Below are positions 48,154-58,344 of a DNA stretch of 64,000 bases, piece by piece. A program made the position numbers and the translations under genes. The stretch is from Ereboglobus luteus (GTDB lineage Bacteria; Verrucomicrobiota; Verrucomicrobiia; Opitutales; Opitutaceae). Within the stretch, counting starts at the first letter, position 1; every line of letters starts with the position of its first letter. The stretch spans positions 593,501 through 657,500 of the forward strand of contig NZ_CP023004.1 of NCBI RefSeq assembly GCF_003096195.1, in the 5' to 3' direction. The notes beneath the pieces are model-generated. The model was not told where the DNA came from. It did no database searches and saw only the letters and a list, made by a program, of their open reading frames with translations.

Positions 48154-49512
48154 ATGGAAACTTCCATGCATCCAAACGCCAAGGCCGCCAAGCGCAGCCT
48201 TTTGTCCACCCTCGCCCTCTCGCTCGCCCTCGTCGCCACGATCGGCACAGCACACGGGGCGGGCTTTGCAATTTACGAAACCGATGCACGCGGTTTCGCC
48301 ATGGCCAACGCCAACGTCGGACGCAACGACGACGCCAGCGCGCTCTATTCCAATCCCGCCGCAATCACCCAGCTCCCCGGCTTCCAAATCAAAGCCGGCC
48401 TGAGCTTCATCATGCCTGACATTGATGTTTCGACAAAGGGATCCATCGACGGCACGTATCTGAACACTGAGTGGAGGAAAACACCGATGAATTCCTACAC
48501 CGCGGTCATCCCTAACCTCTACGGCACCTATCGCATCAATGACAACATGGCCGTCGGCATGGGCATCTTCGTCCCCTACGGACTAAAGAGCGATTTCCCA
48601 GAGTTTGCGAATGCATGGCCTGGTGCTTACAACAACTACTACACGGAAATCGAAACCGTCGAGATGGCGCCGACCTTCGCCTACCGCCTCGTTCACGACC
48701 AACCTTGGGCCAAGAGCCTCTCGGTCGCCGTCGGCCTCGCGATTCTCAGGACTGATATCACGATCAAACGCCAAGTTAATTTGGCCTTGATGGAAGAGGA
48801 TACTGCCTATGGCAGCCATTATTCTCCCCTCATCCTTGAGGGCGACGATTGGGAATTCGGCTACAACTTCGCAATCCAGTATGAAGTGAATGACAACCTT
48901 GCGTTCGGTATTGTTTATCGCTCCGGATTCGACACCAAAATTACCGGTGCAAGCGCCCGTATTCTTCCCAACAATCAAGCCGGTTATGCCGGACGTTCCG
49001 GTGGCAAGGCATGGGGCAAAATCGACCTGCCCGACTCTTGGTCCTTCGGCGTCAACTACTCGCCCGTCGCTCCGCTTAACATCGGTTTCCAGGCCCTCCG
49101 CACAAACTGGGGCTCCTACGACGAACTCAAGATTCAAGCATTCCCGGGTGAGCCAGGCAAAGTGGGTGAAGTCACAACCTCGGAAAAACACTGGAAAGAC
49201 GTCTGGCGCTACAGCCTCGGTGCTGAATACCAACTCAACAACGCTCTCGCCCTGCGCGCTGGTTTCGTGATCGATAAAGACCCGGTGAATACCAAGTATG
49301 CCGACTACATGGTTCCCTCCAACGACCGCCAAATCTTCAGCACCGGTCTCGGTTGGCGAATCAGCAAGGCGGTCACCCTCGATTTCGCCTACGGCTACAT
49401 CAAGATCAAGGAGAGCACCTTTAATGCGCGTCCGCGCGAAGGCGTCCTCGAAACTAAGGTTCACACCGGCCATGCGCACATCTTTTCCGCCAGCATAGCC
49501 TGCCGCTTCTGA
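48154..49512 (+). CDS. FadL/OmpP1-type outer-membrane transport protein
   Basis: The 452-residue beta-barrel has a signal peptide ending '[12 protein letters not shown]', then the FadL features '[20 protein letters not shown]' and '[10 protein letters not shown]'. The protein ends in Phe. FadL proteins import long-chain fatty acids and other hydrophobic compounds. A second ATG at 48166 is an alternative start. It is single between two terminators. Confidence 0.9.
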   Translation: METSMHPNAKAAKRSLLSTLALSLALVATIGTAHGAGFAIYETDARGFAMANANVGRNDDASALYSNPAAITQLPGFQIKAGLSFIMPDIDVSTKGSIDGTYLNTEWRKTPMNSYTAVIPNLYGTYRINDNMAVGMGIFVPYGLKSDFPEFANAWPGAYNNYYTEIETVEMAPTFAYRLVHDQPWAKSLSVAVGLAILRTDITIKRQVNLALMEEDTAYGSHYSPLILEGDDWEFGYNFAIQYEVNDNLAFGIVYRSGFDTKITGASARILPNNQAGYAGRSGGKAWGKIDLPDSWSFGVNYSPVAPLNIGFQALRTNWGSYDELKIQAFPGEPGKVGEVTTSEKHWKDVWRYSLGAEYQLNNALALRAGFVIDKDPVNTKYADYMVPSNDRQIFSTGLGWRISKAVTLDFAYGYIKIKESTFNARPREGVLETKVHTGHAHIFSASIACRF

Positions 49513-49543
49513 TAAAAATCAGAACAGGAAAACAATCTCCGCC

Positions 49544-49580
49544 AAAGCGCGACGCCCTCAAAAGCGTCGCGCTTTTTCTT
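49544..49580 (+). terminator. Rho-independent terminator after the FadL-type gene
   Basis: The stem aaagcgcgacgc / gcgtcgcgcttt with a short loop is followed by a T-rich run (tttctttttttc). Confidence 0.9.
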
Positions 49581-49637
49581 TTTTTCAAAACACCGCTTGC
49601 ACTTTTTTCGACCGCCATTAATACGTTCACGGCAACC

Positions 49638-51215
49638 ATGAATCAGGCCGCCAACATATCAACCAACACGATCGACGCCGACTTCTATCTGGCCGCCGAC
49701 GACTTCTTCAAATCCAACCGTCCGGTTGCGCTTACCTTCGACGACGTCTCACTCGCCACGCGCTACTCCCAAATCCTCCCCCGCGACACCGACCTCGCCA
49801 CCAGCCTCTCGGACACCCTCCGGCTGCAAATCCCCATCATCTCGTCCGACATGGACACCGTCACCGAGTCGCGCATGGCCATCGCCATGGCTCTCAACGG
49901 CGGCATGGGCCTCATCCACTACAACATGACGCCAAAGGACCAGGTCCGCGAAGTCGCCCGCGTCAAGCGCCACATCCACGGCTTCCTGCAGGACCCCATC
50001 ACCATCCGCCCCGACATGCTCATCGGCGACCTCCTCGCCCGCATCGAACAAAAGACATTCTCCTTCTCCACCTTCCCCGTCACCGACGAAAACGGCGTCC
50101 TCCTCGGCCTCGTCTCCGGCAACGTTGTCAAGGAACGCTACAAGACGAAAAAAATCGCCGACGTCATGACCCCGCGCGCCGACCTCATCACCGAGCACCT
50201 CAACGCCGTCACCAAGGATCCCATCAAGGCGGCGGACACCTTTTTCAACCAGCACATAGGCATCAACAAAATGCTCGTCGTCGATGACGCCGGCAAACTC
50301 CGCGGCATGGTCACCAGCCGCGACGTTGAAAGCATCACCAACGAGGCCAAGTCGCAGCGCAAACCCGCCCGCGACGCCAATTTCCGCCTCGTCGTCGGCG
50401 CCGCCATCGGCCCCGTCCGCAACCCCGACGGCTCGCTCGACCGCGAAAAAATCGTCTCGCACGTCTCCGCGCTGGTCGCCGAAAACGTCGACGTCGTCGC
50501 CATCTCCACCGCGCACGGCCACACCGCCGGCGTGGGCGACATGGTCAAGCTCGTCCGCGACGCCTTCCCCGAGCTCACCATCATCGCGGGCAACGTCACC
50601 AGCGCCTCCGGCGTGGAATACCTCGCCGACTGCGGCGCAAACGCCATCAAGGTTGGCCAGGGTCCAGGCTCCATCTGCACCACGCGCATCGTCGCCGGAA
50701 TCGGCATCCCGCAGCTCACCGCGCTCTACACCGCCTCGAAGGGCGCCGCCGCCAAGGGCGTGCGCATCATCGCCGACGGCGGCATCACCAAGTCCGGCGA
50801 CATCGTCAAGGCGCTCACCCTCGCCGACAGCGTCATCCTCGGCGGACTGCTCGCCGGCTGCCGCGAAGCCCCGGGCGAAATCATGGAAATCAACGGCAAG
50901 TTCTACAAACAATACCGCGGCATGGGCACGCTCGCCGCGATGAAAGCCGGCAGCGCGGCCCGTTACGGCCACGACAAAAACGACACCGCGCGCAAACTCA
51001 CCGCCGAGGGCATTGAGGCGCTCAAGGAAGTTTCCGGCTCGACGGACGACGTCCTCGGCAACCTCATTGGCGGCATCCAAAGCGGCATGGGATATCTCGG
51101 GGCCAAAAGCCTCCCCGAGCTGCGCGCCAACGCCCGCTACATGCGCGTGAGCCCGGCAGGCCAAAAAGAAGCCTCCCCCCACGACGTGATCGAAGTCTCC
51201 ACGCGCAAGCAGTGA
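49638..51215 (+). CDS. guaB: Inosine-5'-monophosphate dehydrogenase
   Basis: The 525-residue enzyme has '[20 protein letters not shown]', a pair of CBS domains (about 110-230), and the catalytic loop '[20 protein letters not shown]', whose Cys forms the covalent intermediate. '[19 protein letters not shown]' is the mobile flap. It makes XMP from IMP, the committed step of GMP synthesis. It is slightly longer than most because of an N-terminal extension. Confidence 0.97.
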   Translation: MNQAANISTNTIDADFYLAADDFFKSNRPVALTFDDVSLATRYSQILPRDTDLATSLSDTLRLQIPIISSDMDTVTESRMAIAMALNGGMGLIHYNMTPKDQVREVARVKRHIHGFLQDPITIRPDMLIGDLLARIEQKTFSFSTFPVTDENGVLLGLVSGNVVKERYKTKKIADVMTPRADLITEHLNAVTKDPIKAADTFFNQHIGINKMLVVDDAGKLRGMVTSRDVESITNEAKSQRKPARDANFRLVVGAAIGPVRNPDGSLDREKIVSHVSALVAENVDVVAISTAHGHTAGVGDMVKLVRDAFPELTIIAGNVTSASGVEYLADCGANAIKVGQGPGSICTTRIVAGIGIPQLTALYTASKGAAAKGVRIIADGGITKSGDIVKALTLADSVILGGLLAGCREAPGEIMEINGKFYKQYRGMGTLAAMKAGSAARYGHDKNDTARKLTAEGIEALKEVSGSTDDVLGNLIGGIQSGMGYLGAKSLPELRANARYMRVSPAGQKEASPHDVIEVSTRKQ

Positions 51216-51268
51216 GGCGGCTATTGGTCACGGTTCGGAGTTTTTCGGTTTGCTCGGTCGCATTTTGA

Positions 51269-51331
51269 GGCAGGGCAAACCGTCCCGGTGAGTCGCAACA
51301 TCCCCGGCTCACCGGGACGGTTCGCCCTACC
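51269..51331. repeat. Family G inverted-repeat element (copy 1)
   Basis: The left arm ggcagggcaaaccgtcccgg (then tgag) and the right arm ctcaccgggacggttcgccc (then tacc) are reverse complements with two mismatches in 24. It lies in the 191-base gap between convergent guaB and the zinc-ribbon gene. A shorter copy is at 57351-57396. Confidence 0.85.
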
Positions 51332-51406
51332 AAAAGGTATTTCCTCGCGACAATTTAAACCGAAACAACGCCAATGGCGAAATGTGCGGTGCCGTTATAC
51401 TGCGCA

Positions 51407-51877
51407 TTAGGCGGAAGGCGGCGGACTGTCTGGCGGGGATTGGTTTTGCCCAATGTAATTTTGGGTCACGCGGTAAAGGAGCAAGGCTATCCATGTCAGC
51501 ATAAAGAGCATTGCGATGTCGCCAACAAGAAGCCCTGGATCCAGCCAATATAAGCGGGGAACTAATATAAAAAGACCAATAACGCTCACCATCATCGGGA
51601 AAAATATCAGCCATACGGCCAACACCGTAAACAGTTTGGTGTGTTTGCCGAATGCCGCCTCCCGCAACAGAAAGCCTTCCGCAAAGATGCGCTCAAATGG
51701 CGCAATTGCGGCAGTGGCGCTTATAGGGGCGCCACATGCAACGCAGAAATTGGCATGCGGAGCGTTGTGCTGGTGGCAACAGGGGCAAATCATCCACTCC
51801 AGATCATTCTCGATCTCAGAATCCCGAGCAGCCACGTCTTCGATGCGGACGTTGTTGCTGGCATCGGAATTTTGCAT
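51407..51877 (-). CDS. Zinc-ribbon membrane protein of unknown function
   Basis: The 156-residue product has an N-terminal zinc ribbon 'CPCCHQHNAPHANFCVACGA' (about residues 31-50, two CxxC pairs) and two hydrophobic helices ('LFTVLAVWLIFFPMMVSVIG' and 'GDIAMLFMLTWIALLLYRV'). The ribbon would lie in the cytosol. Domain pairing of this kind is common in proteins without known function. It precedes nothing on its strand that suggests a role. Confidence 0.7.
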   Translation of the reverse strand: MQNSDASNNVRIEDVAARDSEIENDLEWMICPCCHQHNAPHANFCVACGAPISATAAIAPFERIFAEGFLLREAAFGKHTKLFTVLAVWLIFFPMMVSVIGLFILVPRLYWLDPGLLVGDIAMLFMLTWIALLLYRVTQNYIGQNQSPPDSPPPSA

Positions 51878-51908
51878 CGGGGTATTTATGGAAATGATTG
51901 CGGGCTGC

Positions 51909-53584
51909 CTAACTCTTCACCGCTTTCGCCGCGGCGGCGATTGTCGCCTTCGCCTCCGGCGTGCGGCGGCAGACCACGCTGAGCATGTGCACGAGTTTTT
52001 CCAGGGATTCGCGGCTCGGGTTGCCGAGCAGCGCCGCCTGTATCCAGTTGTGGTTTAGCAAATATTGGCTGCGGTAGCTGAGCCAGAAACCGCGCATTTC
52101 AAGTTCCTCGCCGAGCTCGGCGGCGGACATTTCCTTGACCGGCAGGATCGTCATGATGCCGGGGCTGGCGACGTCCTCGGACGCGGCAAGCTGGAAACCG
52201 AGACTCTGGAGTTGTTCGCGGAGCCATTTGGCGTTGTCGGCGATTTGTTGCATGCGCTCGGGCGTGGCTTGCTGCACGGCGATGTCGAGCGCGGCGACGA
52301 GGTTTGTGGAATGGGTGTGGGGCACGCTTTGGTTTTCGAACCAGTGGCCGAGATCGAGATAGCCGGGGAAGCGGTCGGGGTGCGGCTCGGGTTTGTAATT
52401 GTGAAACACCATCGCGATGCCGGGGAAGCTGCCGAGCCCCTTGCCGGAGGCGCAAGTGGCGAGATACATGCCATGAAGATCGACGGGCATGGCGCCGATG
52501 GAGCTGATGCAGTCGGCGCAGAGATGAAGGTTAAGGCGGTCGGCGAGTTTTTTGAGCTCGTCCAGCGGGTTCATGATGCCGGTGGACGTTTCGTGATGGA
52601 CAAACCATATCCAGCCGCCGGCGGGGAGGCGCTCGGCGAGGCGGGTGACCTCGGCCATGTCGAAGGTGTGCCCCCAGGGGAGCTGGAGCCAGTCGTAGCG
52701 GAGTCCGGCGTTGCGGGCGTTGCCTGCGAGGCGTTCGCCGAATTCGCCGTTGGAGAGGATGAGGCCGGTGGTGCCGAGAAGGGCGAGCTGATTGGCGACA
52801 GTGGCGTTGGCGATGGTGCCGGAGCCGAGCATAATCTGGACATCGGCCGCGCCGGTGAGCTTGCAGAGGCGCGCGCGGATGTCGGCCATGCGGGTGATGA
52901 ACAGCTTGCTGCGGTGCGAGATGGCGGGGCCGGAGAGCGCCTGGCGAACCTCGGAGGAGGTGGGGACGGGGCCGGGAAGGAAGTTGAGGACGTGCTGCTC
53001 GGGGCGGGGCCCTCGACAAAGGAGCTGCGGAGCACGGTGCTTTTTTCAAGGGTGCGGCCGAAGTTTTCCAGCGTCAGATACATGGGCTGGTATTGCGCCT
53101 GCTCGGAGCCGACGAGGGGGCCGAAGGGGACGAAGCCGAGATGCCGGTAGAGCTTCAACTGGCGCGTGGTGGCGGAAATGATGCAGATGTCGTAGCCGTT
53201 GTGGAGGCAGTGGCGCACGGCGTGCTCGAAGAGCTTTGGGAAGACGACGGTTTTGCGCGCATCGGGCTCGACGGCGAGCAGGCGCACTTCGCAGGCGGAA
53301 CGGCCGGTGGGCAGGTATGCGTCGAGATTGGCGAGCTTGCTGTCGATGGAAAAGGGGCGCGTGCCGCGAATGGCGAGCATTCCCATGAGGCGGCGATCCT
53401 GCAGGCAAATGATGTAGGTGTTTTCAGCGTGAAAACGATCCACGAGGCGCTCGTCGGTGTTCGGGGCGTGCTGGGGGATTTCCTCGACGAAGGTGCGGTA
53501 ATTGAGGCGGTGGATTTGCTCAATTTCCCAATCTTCGGTCGCGATTTTGTAAATATATTCAGTTTGGTCGTTTTTGTCGGCCAT
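51909..53584 (-). CDS. GNAT acyltransferase fused to a class V aminotransferase, interrupted by a one-base frameshift
   Basis: The first ~190 residues (MADKNDQTEYIYKIATEDWE on) form a GNAT domain related to autoinducer/N-acyl synthases, with 'HAVRHCLHNGYDICIISATT' and 'LYRHLGFVPFGPLVGSEQ'. The second part is a PLP aminotransferase of class V ('HHETSTGIMNPLDELK', 'LCADCISSIGAMPVDL', 'CASGKGLGSFPGIAMVFHN' with the PLP Lys). One base is missing in a G4 run at 53006-53009. Restoring it joins them through 'VEGPRPEQHVLNFLPGPVPT', the usual start of this aminotransferase family, for about 558 residues. Likely an amino-acid or aminophosphonate modifying fusion; exact substrate unknown. Confidence 0.8.
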
Positions 53585-53716
53585 GGTGGTAAGAAAGTGT
53601 GGCAATAAAAGGGAAAGTGCGCGGGGTGGAAAGGGGAAAAACAAAGCGCTCTCACCGGAGGATGCGCGTAAAAGTGTTACCGGAAGGACTGCCAACCGTC
53701 CCACCCGCCGTTCCGG

Positions 53717-54316
53717 TCACGCTTTTTTTCCGAGCACGGCAAGAATGTTTGCGCGATGGGAAATCCAGAGTGTGAGGATCATTGCCGCGCAAATGAGCGT
53801 GGAAGCGGGATCACGCCAGAGCCACCAGGCAATCACGGGAAAAAGCGCATGCGTGACGAGCCACGAAACCGAAAAGGAGCGGCGGAAAACCGGCTTGAGC
53901 GCGAGCGCGAGCACGATGCAAATCGCGGCGGGAATAAAACCCTGCCCGCCCGCCAGAGGACACCATGCGCCGTAAAAAGTGGCCACGCCCTTGCCTCCGC
54001 GAAAGCCGAGCCAGACCGGCCAGATGTGCCCTGCGACAACGGCGTAGGCCGCGGCGCACCGCCATGCAGGGGGCGAGTCGGCCATGAAATAACTCGCGGC
54101 AAGCGCGACAAGGAAACCCTTGAGTATGTCGATGAGGACAACGGTATAAAAACCGCGCTTACCGAGAACGCGACCGGCGTTGGTGGCCCCGGTCGCCCCG
54201 CTGCCGATTTCGCGAATGTCGACTCCGCCGCGCTTTCTGGCCAGCCAATACCCGGGCGACAGCCCACCGATAAGATAGGCTGCGACAATAAACGCGATGT
54301 TCGACCAGGCGGGCAT
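53717..54316 (-). CDS. plsY: Acyl-phosphate glycerol-3-phosphate acyltransferase
   Basis: The 199-residue membrane protein has several helices, 'EIGSGATGATNAGRVLGKRG' (PlsY motif, here Ala-Thr in place of the common Asn-Ile/Val) and 'WLGFRGGKGVATFYG'. It transfers the acyl chain from acyl phosphate to glycerol-3-phosphate, the first step of phospholipid synthesis. The start at 54314-54316 is chosen because 42 upstream residues in the same frame do not fit the family. Confidence 0.9.
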   Translation of the reverse strand: MPAWSNIAFIVAAYLIGGLSPGYWLARKRGGVDIREIGSGATGATNAGRVLGKRGFYTVVLIDILKGFLVALAASYFMADSPPAWRCAAAYAVVAGHIWPVWLGFRGGKGVATFYGAWCPLAGGQGFIPAAICIVLALALKPVFRRSFSVSWLVTHALFPVIAWWLWRDPASTLICAAMILTLWISHRANILAVLGKKA

Positions 54317-54456
54317 GACGGCGGTTAGGATGTTTTCAGTATGCAAAAAAATTAGGGCGCGGAAGGCGCGGCTCGCAAGCACACACATGCGCGCCATGCC
54401 ATCCGGCAAATTTATTTGGCGTTGCGAATTATCCAAAATCAAAACACTTCACCGCG

Positions 54457-55614
54457 ATGGCGAATCGCATCATGAACACGATCAAACGCACGCTCCCCAT
54501 GGTATTCATTCCCGCAGCAGTCCTGGCCCTTGCCTCCCAACCCGACACCCTGGGCGCGCCCGAAATCAATCCCGATTCGTCGGCCACGTTTCGACTCCGC
54601 GCGCCCGACGCGCGCACGGTCGAACTGCGCTGCGAAGGCATTCCCTATACCGCGCTCGCCAAGGGCGACGACGGCGTGTGGACATTCACAACCGCGCCCC
54701 TCGCGCCCGACATTTACGCCTACTCCCTTCTCGTCGATGGCGTGCGGGTTACCGACCCCGCAAATCCGCACCTCAAATACAACCTCATAAACAACTCCAG
54801 CGAGCTCATCGTGCCGAGCCCCGCCGACGCGCCCCCGAAGGCATGGGAGCGCACCGACGCGCCGCGAGGCGCGCTGCACCGCCACTCCTTCAAGACCAAG
54901 GTCTCCGGCGACGACCGGGACTTCATCGTTTACACCCCGCCCGGCTACGATCCCGCCGACGCCTCCGCGCGTTATCCCGTTTTGTATTTGCTGCACGGAT
55001 ACAGCGACGACGCCACCGCATGGACAACCGCGGGCCGCGCCGACATCATTCTCGACAACCTCATCGCCGCCGGAAAAGCGCGCCCCATGATCGTCGTCAT
55101 GCCGCTCGGCTACGGCACGATGGAAGTCGTCCGCGCCGGCTGGCAGGGCATGCGCGCCAAGCCCGGCCTGTGGGAGCAAAACATCCGCGACTTCACGCCG
55201 ATCCTTCTCGACGAGGTGCTTCCGCGGGTCGAGGCCGCCTACCGCGTGTCACCCGCGCGCGAGGATCGCGCCATCGCCGGCCTCTCGATGGGCGGCGCCG
55301 AGTCGCTCAACATCGGCCTTAACCATATCGACAAATTCGCGTGGATCGGCGCATTCAGCTCCGGCGGCCTGCCCGGGGACCTCGACGCGGCGTATCCACA
55401 TTTCAACGACACCACCGCGAAACAAATTCGCCTTCTCTGGCTCGCCTGCGGCAACACGGACCAACTCCTCACCGCAAACGACCAGGCCGTGAGCTGGCTG
55501 AAAGACAAGGCGCCCGACGCCCCGCTCTATTACGTCGTCACCGACCTCGGCCACACCTTCCGCAACTGGCGCCGTTACCTCGCCGAGTTCGCGCCGATGC
55601 TCTTCAATAAATGA
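54457..55614 (+). CDS. Exported esterase of the CE1/esterase D type with N-terminal E-set domain
   Basis: The 385-residue product has a signal peptide (about 1-30), a beta-sandwich E-set domain (about 33-125, 'ATFRLRAPDARTVELRCEGI'), and an alpha/beta hydrolase with the nucleophile in 'AIAGLSMGGAESLNIG', an acidic residue near 'LACGNTDQLL' and His in 'VTDLGHTFRNWRRYL'. This layout matches feruloyl or acetyl xylan esterases that remove side groups from plant xylan. It fits the GH127 enzyme elsewhere in the window. Confidence 0.85.
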   Translation: MANRIMNTIKRTLPMVFIPAAVLALASQPDTLGAPEINPDSSATFRLRAPDARTVELRCEGIPYTALAKGDDGVWTFTTAPLAPDIYAYSLLVDGVRVTDPANPHLKYNLINNSSELIVPSPADAPPKAWERTDAPRGALHRHSFKTKVSGDDRDFIVYTPPGYDPADASARYPVLYLLHGYSDDATAWTTAGRADIILDNLIAAGKARPMIVVMPLGYGTMEVVRAGWQGMRAKPGLWEQNIRDFTPILLDEVLPRVEAAYRVSPAREDRAIAGLSMGGAESLNIGLNHIDKFAWIGAFSSGGLPGDLDAAYPHFNDTTAKQIRLLWLACGNTDQLLTANDQAVSWLKDKAPDAPLYYVVTDLGHTFRNWRRYLAEFAPMLFNK

Positions 55615-55643
55615 AAAAGGTTTTTTTATCAACGCCCGGCCAA

Positions 55644-55717
55644 GGTGGCACAGACATTCCTGCCTGTGCGGGAAGGGGCGCGCGAGCCACGGCACGGATA
55701 AGAATGCCTGTGTCACC
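55644..55717. repeat. Family H inverted-repeat element
   Basis: ggtggcacagacattcctgc (then ctgtgc) pairs with ggcacggataagaatgcctg (then tgtcacc). The start codon of the next gene (55704) lies inside the right arm, so the element has entered the leader of the DUF1573 gene. Confidence 0.8.
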
Positions 55718-56375
55718 CTGGCAACGAAACATCGGCGTTCGCTTGTGCGTCGCCGTGTTTTTTCTGCTCCCCGCGCTCCGCGCCATCGACTGGGAGCGCA
55801 CCGAAATCGAGCAGCGCGCCGAAATCGGCGAGACGCTCCCTCCCTATGAGTTCACCTTCAAAAATTCAGGGACGGCACCCGTCAGCATCACAAACGCCCG
55901 CGCCGGGTGCGGCTGCCTCGCACCCGTGATCGACAGGGAAACACTCGCGCCCGGCGAAACGGGCAAGGTGCTCGTCAAGTTTGACCGCACCGGACTCGTC
56001 GGCGAAGTCGCGCGCACCATCACGATCACGACCGACGAATCGCGCAACAACACCTACGAACTCACGCTCCGCGCCAATCTTCCCGAACCGCTCACCATCG
56101 CGCCGCGACTCGTTTTTTGGAAAAGCGAAAATTCCGCCTCCACAAAATCCATCGACATAAAAATCAACTTCGCCACGCCCGTTGAAATCACGGACGCGAC
56201 ATGCAACCGCGACAACTTCGACCTCGCGCTTGTCGCGCTCGAACCCGGACGCCACTACCGGCTCGACATCACGCCGCGAGACATCGCCACGCCGCGCCTC
56301 GCCGTCATCACCCTGAAACCCGCCGCGCCGCTTCCCGCCGGAACGACGCTCACCGCCTATGCGCAAGTCCGCTAA
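55704..56375 (+). CDS. Exported DUF1573 domain protein
   Basis: The 223-residue product has a signal peptide (MPVSPWQRNIGVRLCVAVFF on) followed by a DUF1573/ASH-like beta domain with 'FTFKNSGTAPVSITNARAGC' and 'GCLAPVIDRETLAPGET'. Its frame extends upstream to 55611, but that part is encoded by a repeat, so I use the ATG at 55704. Such domains are found in envelope proteins and in carriers of structural roles. It begins a unit with a rhodanese and a MauE-like protein. Exact role unknown. Confidence 0.82.
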   Translation: MPVSPWQRNIGVRLCVAVFFLLPALRAIDWERTEIEQRAEIGETLPPYEFTFKNSGTAPVSITNARAGCGCLAPVIDRETLAPGETGKVLVKFDRTGLVGEVARTITITTDESRNNTYELTLRANLPEPLTIAPRLVFWKSENSASTKSIDIKINFATPVEITDATCNRDNFDLALVALEPGRHYRLDITPRDIATPRLAVITLKPAAPLPAGTTLTAYAQVR

Positions 56376-56436
56376 AAATCAATTTGGCAGGACGGGGCAT
56401 CGGCTCAGACGGAGGCTTCGCCCCACCCCATAGCTG

Positions 56437-56874
56437 ATGCGTCCGCTCCTCCGTCAAGCCCTCATTCTCCTCGTGCTCGCCGCCATTCCGGCGCTGATTT
56501 CGGGGTTCATGCACCGCGAGCTTTTTGACGACCCGTCGCTCGCCGGCGACGAAACCACGTGGGCGCAAGTTTATGCATGGCAGCGCGAGGCCGGCGCGGC
56601 GACATCGCAGCCTCGCATTCTTCTCATCGACGCGCGCCCCTCGGAATCCCACGCGGCCTCGCACGCACCCGGAGCGCTGCCGCTCAACCCGGCGCATTGG
56701 GAGCAACAGCTCCCCGCAATCATCGAGGAGCTCGGGCGCGCCGCCGAAACGCGCGTTGTTGTTTATTGCGACGACGCGCTCTGCGACACCAGCCGCACCG
56801 TGGCCGAACGACTCCAGCGAGAACTCGCGCTCACAAACGTGTTTGTCCTGAAGGGAGGCTGGCGCGCGCGATGA
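56437..56874 (+). CDS. Membrane-anchored rhodanese-domain protein
   Basis: The 145-residue product has an N-terminal helix ('ALILLVLAAIPALISGFMH') then a rhodanese fold with 'ILLIDARPSESHAASHAPGA' and an active-site loop 'VVYCDDALCDTS' whose first Cys would carry sulfur. Rhodanese domains transfer sulfur or act as redox carriers. It overlaps the next gene by four bases (ATGA). Confidence 0.85.
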   Translation: MRPLLRQALILLVLAAIPALISGFMHRELFDDPSLAGDETTWAQVYAWQREAGAATSQPRILLIDARPSESHAASHAPGALPLNPAHWEQQLPAIIEELGRAAETRVVVYCDDALCDTSRTVAERLQRELALTNVFVLKGGWRAR

Positions 56875-57344
56875 ACAACAACAATCCCAGCCCCGCCGGC
56901 ATTGCAAACACGGTGCCCGCGCGCATCACCGCCTCGCTCACGCTTCTCATCATCGCGGGCGTTTTTCTTTACGCGGGCGTGTCGAAAGTCAGCGATCCCG
57001 CCGCCTTCGCGCACGCCATCGAACTGTATCGCGTCGTGCCGCGCACGCTCGCCGTCATCACGGCGCTCTGGCTGCCGTGGATCGAAATCGGCTGCGCGTG
57101 CGCGATTTTTATTCGCGGCTTGCGCGGCGGCGCGCTCGCGATCCTCACCGCGTGCAGCGTCGTCTTCACCGCGATGATTGTCAGCGCCCTGGCACGCGGC
57201 CTCGATATTTCCTGCGGCTGTTTTGGCGATGGCGACACCGGACGCGCCGCGCTGCTCGTCAGCCTCGCGCGCGCCGCGATTCTGGCCTTTGTTTGCGGAG
57301 CAATGTTTCTCCGCCATGCGGCACAAACGGCCAAACCCGCGTAG
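56871..57344 (+). CDS. MauE/DoxX-like membrane protein
   Basis: The 157-residue protein has four helices, with 'LYAGVSKVSDPAAFAHAIEL' typical of MauE/DoxX, and a later 'LDISCGCFGDGDTGRAALLV' motif that recurs in the MauE group and suggests a disulfide or redox link. MauE acts in maturation of methylamine dehydrogenase. Here no such enzyme is near, and a partnership with DUF1573 and rhodanese proteins in envelope thiol/sulfur chemistry is an inference. Confidence 0.82.
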   Translation: MNNNNPSPAGIANTVPARITASLTLLIIAGVFLYAGVSKVSDPAAFAHAIELYRVVPRTLAVITALWLPWIEIGCACAIFIRGLRGGALAILTACSVVFTAMIVSALARGLDISCGCFGDGDTGRAALLVSLARAAILAFVCGAMFLRHAAQTAKPA

Positions 57345-57350
57345 AGTTTT

Positions 57351-57396
57351 AGGTAGGGCGAACATTCCCGGCTCACCGGGACGGTTCGCCCTACCT
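57351..57396. repeat. Family G inverted-repeat element (copy 2)
   Basis: aggtagggcgaac and gttcgccctacct flank a short GC-rich centre (cccggctcaccgggac). It is related to 51269-51331 and lies between convergent genes, where it could also act as a terminator. Confidence 0.8.
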
Positions 57397-57416
57397 AATG
57401 CGTTTTTTTCGCCGTG

Positions 57417-58259
57417 CTACGGGAGCCAGGGGAATTTGCGGGCGTCGGGTTTGCGCTTTTCGCGCTGGGCGCTGTGAAACTCCTTGGCCTCGTCGGTCAT
57501 GTAGTAGAGCAGCGTGGCGTTGCCGGCGAGCTCCTGGATTCCGCTCTGGCCGTCCACGTCGGCATTGAACGCGCTCTTGAGGCAGCGGATGGCGAGCGGA
57601 CTGTGCGTGAGGATTTCACGCGCCCACTTCACGCCCTCGGCCTCGAGTTGCGCGACGGGAACGACCGCGTTGACAAGGCCCATGTCGAGCGCCTGCGCCG
57701 CGGTGTATTGACGGCAAAGATACCAGATTTCGCGCGCCTTTTTCTGGCCGACGATGCGCGCCAGATAACTCGATCCGAAGCCGCCGTCGAAACTGCCCAT
57801 CTTCGGGCCGACTTGGGAAAAGACGCCGTTATCCGCCGAGATGGTGAGGTCGCACACGAGGTGCAGGACGTGACCGCCGCCGACGGCGTAACCGGCGACG
57901 AGCGCGATGACGACCTTGGGCATCGAGCGAATGAGTTTTTGCAAGTCGAGCACGTTGAGGCGCGGCACGCCGTCGTCGCCCACGTAGCCGGCATGGCCGC
58001 GCACACTTTGGTCGCCGCCCGCGCAAAACGCGTATTTGCCGTCGGTGTGCGGCCCTGCGCCGGTGAGGAGCACCACGCCGATCGACTGGTCCTCGCGCGC
58101 GTCGGCGAAGGCGTCATACATTTCAAACACCGTTTGAGGCCGAAAGGCGTTTCGCTTTTCGGGGCGGTTGATCGTGATTTTCGCAATGCCATCAGCCTTG
58201 TGATAAAGGATGTCGGCATAATTTTTAACGGGTTTCCAAGTGATGTCGGCGGTGCTCAT
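57417..58259 (-). CDS. menB: 1,4-dihydroxy-2-naphthoyl-CoA synthase
   Basis: The 280-residue crotonase-fold enzyme has '[20 protein letters not shown]', '[20 protein letters not shown]' and '[20 protein letters not shown]', the MenB-type motifs. It closes the second ring of the menaquinone head group. The start at 58257-58259 follows an unlikely longer frame. Presence implies anaerobic or facultative respiration with menaquinone. Other men genes are not in the window. Confidence 0.95.
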   Translation of the reverse strand: MSTADITWKPVKNYADILYHKADGIAKITINRPEKRNAFRPQTVFEMYDAFADAREDQSIGVVLLTGAGPHTDGKYAFCAGGDQSVRGHAGYVGDDGVPRLNVLDLQKLIRSMPKVVIALVAGYAVGGGHVLHLVCDLTISADNGVFSQVGPKMGSFDGGFGSSYLARIVGQKKAREIWYLCRQYTAAQALDMGLVNAVVPVAQLEAEGVKWAREILTHSPLAIRCLKSAFNADVDGQSGIQELAGNATLLYYMTDEAKEFHSAQREKRKPDARKFPWLP

Positions 58260-58344
58260 TTGTATGAGAAAAAAAGAATATTGAAGCGCGCACAATGCAG
58301 TCCGCGGCGCGGCGCGTCAACGGTTGCGCGCCCGCCAAATCCGC

